From positions 2,976,001-3,040,000 of the forward strand of contig CP102255.1 of the NCBI GenBank assembly GCA_025146135.1: a stretch of 64,000 nucleotides of DNA, written 5' to 3'. The notes below the pieces were generated by a model. The model was given only the letters and a program-made list of their open reading frames with translations, was not told the origin of the DNA and did not search any database. This document shows, piece after piece, positions 25,483 to 33,196 of the stretch; position 1 is the stretch's first letter; every line of letters begins with the position of its first letter. The stretch is from Anaerotruncus colihominis. GTDB taxonomy: Bacteria; Bacillota; Clostridia; Oscillospirales; Ruminococcaceae. The position numbers and the translations under genes were made by a program.

Positions 25483-26487
25483 TTACGGTTCTTGGGTCAT
25501 TTTGCACAGCTGTTCCAGCCACAGCGTTTCTTCCATTATCTCATCATTTTGGTAAAAATGGTCTTTGTCGCGGGCCAGATGATCGACAAGTAGAGCCGCG
25601 TCCACAGGAGTGCAGACTGTGAAACTGTCCCGATCCGCCCCCTTGATCTCCCGGTTGAGGTAGTACACCCGCCTGGCATCGCGGGAATACCAGTGCCCAA
25701 GCAGTTCCCAAGAAGTCAGCTCTGCTTTGGGAAGCTGTTTGCCGTAGGCATAGATCCGTTTCTCATCCCTGGCAAAATAGGTATCGCCCAACGAGCGGAA
25801 AGAGGAAACTTCCGCGCCCTTGATGATCTTCACCTTGCCGTCTCCGTTGTGGAAGTAGACCTGCCGGCTGTCCTTTGCATATCCCTGGGGCGCACCCGAA
25901 TCGTTCTGGCCGTTGTCTAATACCTGGAAGGCTGCCAGCTCTGCATCTGGGATTCTCCCGCTGGTGGTGTAGACGGCTGTTTTGTCCATGGCATAGGCAT
26001 AGTTTAACACCCGAAACGATGCCGGGTCTGCTCCACGAAGGCGAATCCCGCCGAGAAAGCAGGCCGTAGAGGATTTACCCCAGTAATGCCAGCAGCAGAA
26101 GTCTTTGGGCGCAACACCCTTCAACAAGCCGTTTTCATATAGGCCGGAGAAATAGACCGCTCCATCCCGAAGGAAAAATTCGTTGTCCACCGGCTCTGTG
26201 TTGGTGAGCGGTTGGAGCATTTCTCCGTGCTCGGCTGTGATGCTCAACTCGATCTCATCGTCGCTGTAAACTAAGTAGAGTTCATGAGGGTCCTTTCTAT
26301 CGAAATGCAGTTCAATGTCACAGTATTTGAGGATCAAAGGTTTCCCGTCGCTTCTCATGGTGGAAACGGCATCGGGATTCCCGAAGATCTCTATGACCTC
26401 ATCCTGCGACATTCCAAATTTTAGCGGTAAAATGTCCCGCGGATTCTGCAATATTTGATTGCGCCAAATAGTAAAGTCCTGTTTCAT
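25483..26487 (-). CDS. DKNYY-repeat protein
   Basis: A 334-residue protein. Residues about 140-320 contain repeated units of the DKNYY type (YAMDKTAVYTT, YAKDSRQVYFH, FARDEKRIYAYG, YSRDARRVYYLN, LARDKDHFYQ), each followed by a 'GAD/GAE x x SF' turn. The first 100 residues are a separate alpha/beta domain (LKFGMSQDEVIEIFGNPD) similar to Imm-type or small binding domains. The ATG overlaps the previous stop by 4 bp. Role unknown; the repeat is common near toxin-immunity genes. Confidence 0.85.
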   Translation of the reverse strand: MKQDFTIWRNQILQNPRDILPLKFGMSQDEVIEIFGNPDAVSTMRSDGKPLILKYCDIELHFDRKDPHELYLVYSDDEIELSITAEHGEMLQPLTNTEPVDNEFFLRDGAVYFSGLYENGLLKGVAPKDFCCWHYWGKSSTACFLGGIRLRGADPASFRVLNYAYAMDKTAVYTTSGRIPDAELAAFQVLDNGQNDSGAPQGYAKDSRQVYFHNGDGKVKIIKGAEVSSFRSLGDTYFARDEKRIYAYGKQLPKAELTSWELLGHWYSRDARRVYYLNREIKGADRDSFTVCTPVDAALLVDHLARDKDHFYQNDEIMEETLWLEQLCKMTQEP

Positions 26488-27038
26488 AGTTTTCCGTCCA
26501 GTGCCTCCACAGTTTTCATGGCAGCGGAATCAAATTTGCACTGCCGCAGTTCCCGTTCGATTAGGGCAAACACATCGGGGAAGCACTCGATCTCGTCCTG
26601 ATACTCATATTTCGCATACAGTTTCCCGTACTCCGAGATCCAGACCTCTGCCGGGTAGTAGTAGCCGATGTGACCGATGGGCTGGCACTTCTGACCGGCA
26701 GCCTGTTCGATCTCCGCCAGCTCACAGCCGGACATATCCCGGAAATAGGCTTCTTCCAAATGGTTTTTGATCCCGTTGACCAGGTAAGGGAACAGAGCAA
26801 ACTCAAAGTCAGCCGCCCATTTCAGCTTTTTCTGCGCCAAGTACCACTCGCAGCACAGGCCGAAATACTTGCGGTAAAATCGTTGGGTGGTCTTCATCAT
26901 CGGGACGCCATGATCGGCGTAATACTTCTCCGCAATGGAAATATCCACACTGCGGCCTTCGTACCATCCGGCGTACTCCATCAGCTGCTTGACCTTGCTG
27001 CCCAGATCGCCGGAGATGGGGATGCGTTCTTTCATCAT
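26484..27038 (-). CDS. SUKH-3 family immunity protein
   Basis: A 184-residue protein of the SUKH-3 type: LMEYAGWYEGRSVDI at the N-terminus, FYRKYFGLCCEW, and the C-terminal PIGHIGYYYPAEVWISEYGKLY followed by a short helix. SUKH-3 proteins are immunity proteins of secreted toxin systems. AGGAGG lies eight bases before the ATG at 27038, and the end is coupled to the DKNYY gene (ATGA overlap). Confidence 0.85.
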   Translation of the reverse strand: MMKERIPISGDLGSKVKQLMEYAGWYEGRSVDISIAEKYYADHGVPMMKTTQRFYRKYFGLCCEWYLAQKKLKWAADFEFALFPYLVNGIKNHLEEAYFRDMSGCELAEIEQAAGQKCQPIGHIGYYYPAEVWISEYGKLYAKYEYQDEIECFPDVFALIERELRQCKFDSAAMKTVEALDGKL

Positions 27039-27060
27039 GGTAGTATCCTCCTGTTTTTCA

Positions 27061-27657
27061 TCACCACAGCCGGTCGATCTGGGTATATATCTTATTCGGT
27101 TCTCTGTCCATAAAACTGGTCAATGAGTCGGTGGACTCCGTAAGCGGCATCACATTCAAAATGTCCAGCACATAATACCAGATCCCGGTGTCCCAGTCTC
27201 GGAACCTCCCATTGCAGACAGCCCGACCATAATCACCAGGAATCAAATCCAGTGCCAGCTCATTGAGGGGCTGTTTTTGCCCGGTCTTATCGTAGGTATA
27301 TCGCTCCGGCATCGCACCAATATGCCAATCATAGCGGTAACGCATCTGGATTCCGGACTCCTGCTGAATCAGTTCAAAAGGATGAAGCCGCATTGTGCCA
27401 TTAGGTTTCCATTCCATCAGCCTGCGACAGTCCTTATCGATCTGAAATCCATCGGGCCTCTGTAAGATAGATACAAAGTGTGTAGGCAGGCCAAAGGAAT
27501 AATAAGAGAAGAAGTCTTTCGGCAGCCGCATGGCTTTGGGATACTGGTTCCGTTGTGCGGCGGCGTTTCCGCCCCGACAGTCTTTATACCATTGCAGGCG
27601 GATCTGCTGGATCAGAAGCGTGGGCAGATATTGTGGCCAATTGCTATTCTGTTTCAT
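27061..27657 (-). CDS. Hypothetical protein, 198 aa
   Basis: A soluble basic-to-neutral protein rich in aromatic residues (LPKDFFSYYSFGLPTHFV, MRYRYDWHIGAMPERY, WDTGIWYYVLDIL). The ATG at 27657 has AAGGAG eight bases upstream; the longer frame enters the next gene. No family assigned. Its N-terminal WPQYLPTLLIQQIRLQWYK helix is a recurrent start among hypotheticals of such arrays as far as I recall. Confidence 0.65.
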   Translation of the reverse strand: MKQNSNWPQYLPTLLIQQIRLQWYKDCRGGNAAAQRNQYPKAMRLPKDFFSYYSFGLPTHFVSILQRPDGFQIDKDCRRLMEWKPNGTMRLHPFELIQQESGIQMRYRYDWHIGAMPERYTYDKTGQKQPLNELALDLIPGDYGRAVCNGRFRDWDTGIWYYVLDILNVMPLTESTDSLTSFMDREPNKIYTQIDRLW

Positions 27658-27712
27658 CGCCGCATCTCCTTCCTGGCTTAATCCTTCCAATGATGGTTCA
27701 TGTTTCAGGCAT

Positions 27713-28123
27713 TTACAACTCTGCCGCAAACTCATAGGAAACCGCAATGATGTTGTAAACATCATCGTATGTAAACAGCCGATAGTGCCGATAGATGTTT
27801 TTATTAAAATCCTCCCGCACTGGCAAGGACTTTAGCCAGGTGCTATCCTCGATCAAGTCAAAAGAACTGCCATCCAGACGCCCCGTCCCAGCCAGATTTT
27901 CATAGGTGTCCAATTCACAGGCAAAATAGGCCAGTACTCGCCGGAAGGTAAGCGTGTAGGGAAACCAGTCTTTTTCGTCCCTGTGCTGGGAAATCAGATG
28001 GCCATTGATGTCCCCCATAAAGGTCAGATTGTTCAGATCATCCTGTTTCACCTGATCCAGATAGATGCAGTCCCGTCCCTTCAAAACACCTAAACAGGTA
28101 TTAACAGCGGTCGTTTTTTCCAT
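27713..28123 (-). CDS. Conserved hypothetical protein, 136 aa
   Basis: A small protein with a strongly patterned core: DWFPYTLTFRRVLAYFACELDTY, FDLIEDSTWLKSLP, and a closing YRHYRLFTYDDVYNIIAVSYEF. This pattern recurs in Firmicutes hypotheticals, but I know of no function. A 9-bp spacing separates AAAGAG and the ATG at 28123. Confidence 0.68.
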   Translation of the reverse strand: MEKTTAVNTCLGVLKGRDCIYLDQVKQDDLNNLTFMGDINGHLISQHRDEKDWFPYTLTFRRVLAYFACELDTYENLAGTGRLDGSSFDLIEDSTWLKSLPVREDFNKNIYRHYRLFTYDDVYNIIAVSYEFAAEL

Positions 28124-28139
28124 AGGTAACGCTCTTTCC

Positions 28140-28643
28140 TCAGCTCTCATGAGTAATACAAAAAATCTCCTTCTTCAAATCAAAGTAGATCACCATCAGC
28201 TCATCGGTGATCTCCGGGTTGAAGGACAGATCCAGAATGAAAACTTGCTGGTTCATCTCGCTATCCACCAGGCTGCCAAACCGCTTGAGCCGCAAAAAGT
28301 CCACCATCTCGGCAAAGGACAGCTTGGCTGGGTCGGTTCCCGGAAAGAGTTCCGCCGCAATATCCGGGCCTACATCGTCTCGGTGGAACTCCATGAAAAA
28401 TGTCACAACGCTATGGTAGCGGCTGTCCTCGTCCGCCAGCGCCGCTTTGATGGCAGTTTTGGCCTTTTCTGCCAATTTCTCCGCCTCATCCAGCATTTCT
28501 CCCACCGCATCCATAGCGGCAGGATCAGCCGTCAGTTCTTCCTCTACATCGAAAAGAAAGGGCAGTCCCGATTCATCGGGAAAGCTGAAGATTTCCTCGC
28601 CGGGTGTATATGTAAAATCAATGCGTTTACAGTTCAGTTTCAT
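28140..28643 (-). CDS. DUF2004-like protein
   Basis: A 167-residue acidic protein. The C-terminal strands (VFILDLSFNPEITDELMVIYFDLKKEIFCITHES) match the end of DUF2004, where 'P-x-I-TDE-L-x-V-x-F-D' precedes a final H-ES. The middle is helical (AEKLAEKAKTAIKAAL). AGGAGG is eight bases before the ATG at 28643. DUF2004 occurs in immunity neighbourhoods; function unknown. Confidence 0.7.
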   Translation of the reverse strand: MKLNCKRIDFTYTPGEEIFSFPDESGLPFLFDVEEELTADPAAMDAVGEMLDEAEKLAEKAKTAIKAALADEDSRYHSVVTFFMEFHRDDVGPDIAAELFPGTDPAKLSFAEMVDFLRLKRFGSLVDSEMNQQVFILDLSFNPEITDELMVIYFDLKKEIFCITHES

Positions 28644-28656
28644 AATATTATCCTCC

Positions 28657-29496
28657 TTACCCCTCAATGTTGGCAGTTTTGAGACCCTTTTTCAAGGAGC
28701 CGTAGACCGTCACCGCATGGTCGGTGAACATCTCGTCGCAGTCAAACCAGGCCGTGAAGCTGCCACCGGAGGTGACGGACAGGCTCGTCATGCTGATCCG
28801 CCGGGCCAGTTCTTCCTCTGAGATGGGGTCGGTTTCCGGGTTACGGGGATTTTCCTCATCCTGGGAAAGCCAGTTGTTGGCCAGCCCGGTCAGTTCCTTG
28901 GCTGCAAGCTCTCGCATGGCCTTGTCCCAGGTTTCACAGTCGGCCAGCAGCTTTTTGGCGGCACTGCGGGCGCGAGTCCAGGATGGCTTGCTCTCGGCAT
29001 TGACCTCAAGGGAAAGGAGCACAGCCTTTCCGCACCACTGGATCTCACCCTCAAAGACATCATGGTCCTTGTCCAGTGTCAGTTCTCCCAGCACCGCATC
29101 CTGGATCACCACCGGCTTGTGGTACTCGTCCAGAATGGCCTGAAGTTCCGGGCAATCCTCGTGGGCCTTGACCACCTGGGAGATACACCAGGGCCGTACC
29201 ATCAGATTTTGCGCCCATTCCTCTTTCATCCGGCGGATCTTCAGGCGGCAGATCTGCTCGCTTTGAAAGCGTCCCCAGCCCTTGTCACTGTTTCGTTCCT
29301 CGTCGGTGACTGGCCACTCCAGCCGCTCCTCTTTGGTGGTGACCTTGCCGGTGTCACAGAACACCATGCCCAGCGTCACGACGGTCATTTGCCAAAAGCC
29401 ACCCTTGTTGTTATATCCGCCCCCGATGCAGCGATTGATCAGAGCGACCACTTCCTGCTCCTCGGGCTCGTACATCTCATAGAATTCTTCAAACAT
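28657..29496 (-). CDS. DUF2262 domain protein
   Basis: A 279-residue protein. The C-terminal half is DUF2262: VLGELTLDKDHDVFEGEIQWCGKAVLLSLEVN, WTRARSAAKKLLADCETWD, and the closing DHAVTVYGSLKKGLKTANIEG. The N-terminal 110 residues are separate (FEEFYEMYEPEEQEVVALINRCI). DUF2262 is immunity-associated. GAGGAG precedes the ATG. Confidence 0.85.
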   Translation of the reverse strand: MFEEFYEMYEPEEQEVVALINRCIGGGYNNKGGFWQMTVVTLGMVFCDTGKVTTKEERLEWPVTDEERNSDKGWGRFQSEQICRLKIRRMKEEWAQNLMVRPWCISQVVKAHEDCPELQAILDEYHKPVVIQDAVLGELTLDKDHDVFEGEIQWCGKAVLLSLEVNAESKPSWTRARSAAKKLLADCETWDKAMRELAAKELTGLANNWLSQDEENPRNPETDPISEEELARRISMTSLSVTSGGSFTAWFDCDEMFTDHAVTVYGSLKKGLKTANIEG

Positions 29497-29508
29497 AGAT
29501 CATTCTCC

Positions 29509-30129
29509 TCATCCCTCTATATGATTGCGGTACTCCTTCTCCAGCGCGATGTACCACCGATTCAGCATGGTTTCCAGAGTGGTTTTTCCTTTGCGATCTG
29601 TAAAAACGAGGAACTTCTGCATTAGTCTGGGGAACAGATATTTGCCCGCTTTTGTTAGGTCCTGATTGAGATAGACCATCCGCAGGATACGGCCCTGCCG
29701 GTCCAGAGGGTCCTTTTTCAGCAGCTCCTTTTCAAAGCAGAAGCGCAGGAATACCACATTCTCGTCGTAGAAGTCCTCCACCACAGCCGCGCCAATGCTG
29801 GTGTATGTGATGTCGTACACCAAACGGCTCCAATCAAATTTCTCGGCATAGAGAAGTTTCAGTGCCCTCTCCCAGTGTTCCTCCGGAATCACCAGCATCC
29901 TGTGCTGGGCGGTGCTGGAATAGCCGCGGTAAACGGGTTCCGGGTGTCCCAGCAGGTCGCTCACACTGTCGGCATAGACGAAGCACAGCTCCTCATCGAA
30001 CAGGCCGCCGATAAAGTTACCGTTGCAGTACAGCATGAAATTTTTGGACTTGGCCGGAGAATAAGAGAGGTTATATTCCTGGGAGTCCAGGCTTTTATGT
30101 ACCTTGTTCAGAAAGTCGATGGATGTCAT
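29509..30129 (-). CDS. TfoX-N-like hypothetical protein
   Basis: A 206-residue protein. Residues 25-125 resemble the TfoX N-terminal fold (SKNFMLYCNGNFIGGLFDEELCFVYADSV, YSSTAQHRMLVIPEEHWE). The rest is unassigned, with a TLETMLNRWYIALEKEYR helix at the end. The ATG at 30129 has GAGGAG seven bases upstream. TfoX-type domains occur in competence control but also as stray small domains; a role cannot be given. Confidence 0.65.
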   Translation of the reverse strand: MTSIDFLNKVHKSLDSQEYNLSYSPAKSKNFMLYCNGNFIGGLFDEELCFVYADSVSDLLGHPEPVYRGYSSTAQHRMLVIPEEHWERALKLLYAEKFDWSRLVYDITYTSIGAAVVEDFYDENVVFLRFCFEKELLKKDPLDRQGRILRMVYLNQDLTKAGKYLFPRLMQKFLVFTDRKGKTTLETMLNRWYIALEKEYRNHIEG

Positions 30130-30133
30130 GGCT

Positions 30134-31213
30134 TTACTCCTCAAACTCACCCTCGATCATCCCGTTCAGATACCGGCCGGGGTCTGCAATGAAGTCATCC
30201 CATTTGGCCAGGGGGTGGAACTCCTCATGCTCGATATCCAGATACCACAGCTTTTTGTCCCTGGGGCTCCACAGCAGCAGGTAGTCGCTGTAATTATCCA
30301 TGGCCACCATAAGGGAGAGCAGTTTCTTCCGTTTCCAGGTCATCTCCTGCACATCCATGTAGGGGTACAGTTCCGCCCACTTCACCCATTCCTGATCTGG
30401 GAACTCCAGCCGCAGGGGGCCGGTCTTCAAGTATTCCACCAGCTTGGCGGGCAGCTTGTAGGGCATGAGCTGCCGGATCTTTTCCTGCTCGTTGTGCCAT
30501 TCCTCTGGCTCCAGGGCCTTTAGATAGTCGGCCAGCTCCTGATTCTTGTTCTGCACCGCCACAGTGTAAGGCCGGTCGCCGTATTTGTCAGCAATGGTGA
30601 TGTCAGCCCCTTGCTCAATGAGCCAGCGCACCATGGGAAGATTCTTATGCCGAGCCGCTTCGGTGACAGCGGTGGGGGCGTTCGGAAACACCATGTCCGG
30701 CTTGTGGTAATTGATGTCTGCCCCTTTTTCCAGAAGCAGCCGGGCAAGTTTGGTATTGCCATCGGACACAGCGGCCCGGAACGCCTCGCCGCCAAACTTG
30801 TCCACTGTGATCCCGGCCTGTTCCAGCACCGGGATGTTCTCTGGGCGCTTGCCCCAGCGCACTTCCTGGAAGGCCCGCTCTTTCTGCTTCGAGCTGAGTT
30901 TTGCGGCCTGTTCAGCAAAGAGCGCCACCACCTCCGGCCCACAACAGCGGGCGGCGGTGAGCAGCAGAGGCTGTTCCTCTGCCAGACCGGGATCAGCGCC
31001 ATGCTCCAGCAGGAAGTGAATCATGGGCACATCATTCCGAAAAACCGCGATCTCCAATGGCATCAGCTTGATGTATTCGCTGAGCTGGATGGGAACATCT
31101 AAATCCAGACCGCCTTGGAGCAGCGCCTCCAGCTTGGGAGTGTCATGGTCACAGATGGCGGCAGCCGTTTCCGGGATTGTCTCCCAGCGGCCAATATATG
31201 CAATTTGGTACAT
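30134..31213 (-). CDS. Ankyrin-repeat protein
   Basis: A 359-residue protein with ankyrin repeats at about residues 24-235: LEIAVFRNDVPMIHFLLEHGADPG, AVSDGNTKLARLLLEKGADIN, AARHKNLPMVRWLIEQGADIT and AVQNKNQELADYLKAL. Residues 250-359 form a second domain with LLLWSPRDKKLWYLDIEHEEF and KWDDFIADPGRYLNG, which recalls the end of SUKH-like proteins. Such fusions occur in immunity arrays. It overlaps no neighbour; the next gene begins 8 bp upstream. Confidence 0.85.
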   Translation of the reverse strand: MYQIAYIGRWETIPETAAAICDHDTPKLEALLQGGLDLDVPIQLSEYIKLMPLEIAVFRNDVPMIHFLLEHGADPGLAEEQPLLLTAARCCGPEVVALFAEQAAKLSSKQKERAFQEVRWGKRPENIPVLEQAGITVDKFGGEAFRAAVSDGNTKLARLLLEKGADINYHKPDMVFPNAPTAVTEAARHKNLPMVRWLIEQGADITIADKYGDRPYTVAVQNKNQELADYLKALEPEEWHNEQEKIRQLMPYKLPAKLVEYLKTGPLRLEFPDQEWVKWAELYPYMDVQEMTWKRKKLLSLMVAMDNYSDYLLLWSPRDKKLWYLDIEHEEFHPLAKWDDFIADPGRYLNGMIEGEFEE

Positions 31214-31220
31214 AAGGCAC

Positions 31221-31562
31221 CTACTTTCGTTGTTGTTTCACTTGATAGGGAACGGTCCGGCCCAGCACCCGGCCCTTGCCAACGGCATTGGCTCCCTCAT
31301 AGATCAAAAATTCCGCATTGTTTTCCAGCGGGGCGTAGTCAATGGTATCTGGATAGAGGGGCTGGGCATTCCCCAAAGCCGGTTCATCAAATGTACACTC
31401 GGTTCCGTCCAGAAAGCATACACCCAGATATTCCGTAGTTCCTGTGACCACAAAATGGGGACAATACTTTCCGCTGACCAGGCTGGGTGGTATTTTTCGT
31501 TTGCCGCTCCAGAAGACGACCTCCACATGGAGCACCGCCCAGTTTTCATCTGTCCCGATCAT
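31221..31562 (-). CDS. EF-Tu domain-3-like beta-barrel protein
   Basis: A 113-residue stand-alone barrel. It aligns by eye with domain 3 of elongation factor Tu: strand VEVVFWS, a YCPHFVVTGTTEYLG strand matching the YRPQF region of EF-Tu, then NAEFLIYEGANAVGKGRVL in place of the FAIREGGRTVGAGVV end. There is no GTPase domain. The ATG at 31562 has GGAG eight bases upstream; the longer frame to 31778 lies in another gene. EF-Tu is a docking partner of some contact-dependent toxins, so a decoy role is conceivable (inference). Confidence 0.75.
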   Translation of the reverse strand: MIGTDENWAVLHVEVVFWSGKRKIPPSLVSGKYCPHFVVTGTTEYLGVCFLDGTECTFDEPALGNAQPLYPDTIDYAPLENNAEFLIYEGANAVGKGRVLGRTVPYQVKQQRK

Positions 31563-31582
31563 GCCAGTCGCTCCATTCCTGC

Positions 31583-32740
31583 TTAATCGCCAAACCGCTC
31601 GGCGGCATCCTGGTAAACGGTGATGCTTTTGGCCACCTTCTTTTTCTGGCTGCGGATGCGGAAGTAGTCCCGCAGAACGCACTTCAGTTCTGGGTTTTCC
31701 ACCTTGCGGGGCAGCAGACTGATGAACATTTCGTCGTAGCTTTCGTACAGAACACCACTCCGGTTGTAACTTTGCCAAGTCACCGTAGGCTTTCGACCTT
31801 CAGGGTCTTTGGCCAGATCAAAAAGCCACCGCTCATCCAGCTCCACATAGCGTTCAAACATAAAGGTCGTGTCATAGGACCCGTAGCGGTCATGGCCCCA
31901 AAAGATGAACGCAGTCATTCCATCAGGCCCCAGGCGTTCATAGGTCCAGTCCTCCGGATAACAGCGGTAATCCAGCATCCCCAGAGCATTGAACAGGTAG
32001 ATTTCTTTGGGAGTGCCCAGCAGGAGCGAATAGGTTTCATACACCTGTTCCTTGGGCTGGGTGATAATTGCTTTCATAAAGACTGGAATCAGCCAACTGC
32101 CGCCATAGCGTTCATATAGTTCATCGGCCAGTGCTTGTAGTCGTGTATCCGGGTTTCGAATCAAGGAGGCGGTCAGAATCAAAGCCGGAATCTTCTCCAT
32201 TTCCTTTGGCTTTACTTTATAGAGCCCCAGTCCTTGGGAAATGTGCCATGTAGTGCATTTGTCACCATCATAAAAGGGGGTGTGCTTGAGATGGCCGATC
32301 CGTTCCGCATTTTCCGCCAGAAAACGGTACACCTCCAACATCTTGGGGGAGGCTTTGCCCAGCATCAAATGAAAACAGAAATTCATCTGTTCCACCTGTC
32401 CCTCTTCCAGCGGTTTTGTATCCGCCTCATCCAACAGCAGGGAGAGGGTTTTCAGGATGACTGGGGCAATCTGCTCCGATACACAATCCGAGCAGGCATC
32501 CGACATAATATGGCTGCCCATCCATTTGCCCTTGACCAGTTTGGCCCACAGTGGGGCAGCAGGGGCATACTCCAGCTGCGCCAAAGCCTTCTGAGCAGCC
32601 GTTTTGCACTTACCCTTTTCTGTATTCACAAGTTGGAACAGCAGTTCGCCGTTTGCTTCATCCTTGCCCAGCTCCAAAATGGCCTGTTCTCTCTTTACGC
32701 CCTTGGGAGGCAGTTGTTCTAAAATCATCAGAGTATTCAT
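31583..32740 (-). CDS. HEAT-like DUF5691-type hypothetical protein
   Basis: A 385-residue helical protein (AAQKALAQLEYAPAAPLWAKLVKGKW, LMLGKASPKMLEVYRFLAENAERIG, LQALADELYERYGGSWLIPVF) resembling large helical-repeat proteins of the DUF5691 kind. The final 60 residues are basic. It starts with a 4-bp overlap with the small gene upstream. No activity is known to me. Confidence 0.65.
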   Translation of the reverse strand: MNTLMILEQLPPKGVKREQAILELGKDEANGELLFQLVNTEKGKCKTAAQKALAQLEYAPAAPLWAKLVKGKWMGSHIMSDACSDCVSEQIAPVILKTLSLLLDEADTKPLEEGQVEQMNFCFHLMLGKASPKMLEVYRFLAENAERIGHLKHTPFYDGDKCTTWHISQGLGLYKVKPKEMEKIPALILTASLIRNPDTRLQALADELYERYGGSWLIPVFMKAIITQPKEQVYETYSLLLGTPKEIYLFNALGMLDYRCYPEDWTYERLGPDGMTAFIFWGHDRYGSYDTTFMFERYVELDERWLFDLAKDPEGRKPTVTWQSYNRSGVLYESYDEMFISLLPRKVENPELKCVLRDYFRIRSQKKKVAKSITVYQDAAERFGD

Positions 32741-32949
32741 AGTGTCTCGTCCTCCTTCATAAGTTGTCCCTGCACCTCTTTGGGCAGGTCATTCCACAAA
32801 ATATCGTATGTAAAATCCCGAATCTCCGGGTAACACTCCCGTGCGGTCTTTTCCGCAATATCTCTATTCAGGTAGTGCATCTCTTGGTGGAAAAACCAGT
32901 TGAGTTTTTCCATCAGCCGATAGAGTCGGATCTGTTCTTCTTGAGTCAT
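32737..32949 (-). CDS. Hypothetical protein, 70 aa
   Basis: A short helical protein (QEEQIRLYRLMEKLNWFFHQEMHYL, then EIRDFTYDILWNDLPKEVQ). The stop overlaps the start of the DUF5691-like gene by 4 bp (ATGA), so the pair is coupled and may work together. Not recognised. Confidence 0.62.
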   Translation of the reverse strand: MTQEEQIRLYRLMEKLNWFFHQEMHYLNRDIAEKTARECYPEIRDFTYDILWNDLPKEVQGQLMKEDETL

Positions 32950-32962
32950 GGCTTTGATCCTC

Positions 32963-33196
32963 CTACTTCAATTTCAGCACAAATCCCCAGATACTCACTA
33001 CAATCAGAAGAACGCCCAGCAGGAAGAAAACCACACGCCGGTATCCTCTGCTGTGGCGGTGGGCATCCCGCGTACCAGTGGGGTCGCAGAGCCAGTTCCA
33101 GTTGCGGATCGCCCCAATTAAAATCACGGCTCCGATGAGCACCGAGGCAATGTACCAATGCTCTTGCAAAAATGCTGTGATCTGTTCGCTGTTCAT
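32963..33196 (-). CDS. Imm17-like two-helix membrane protein
   Basis: A 77-residue protein with two membrane helices (about residues 15-31 and 52-73) separated by a loop containing NWNWLCDP and a basic RDAHRHSRGYRR stretch. The Imm17 family has this layout: helix, tryptophan/aspartate loop, GR-x-YR, helix. GGAGG precedes the ATG, and the gene begins right at the stop of the SUFU gene. Expected to protect against a toxin acting at the membrane (family-based inference). Confidence 0.72.
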   Translation of the reverse strand: MNSEQITAFLQEHWYIASVLIGAVILIGAIRNWNWLCDPTGTRDAHRHSRGYRRVVFFLLGVLLIVVSIWGFVLKLK

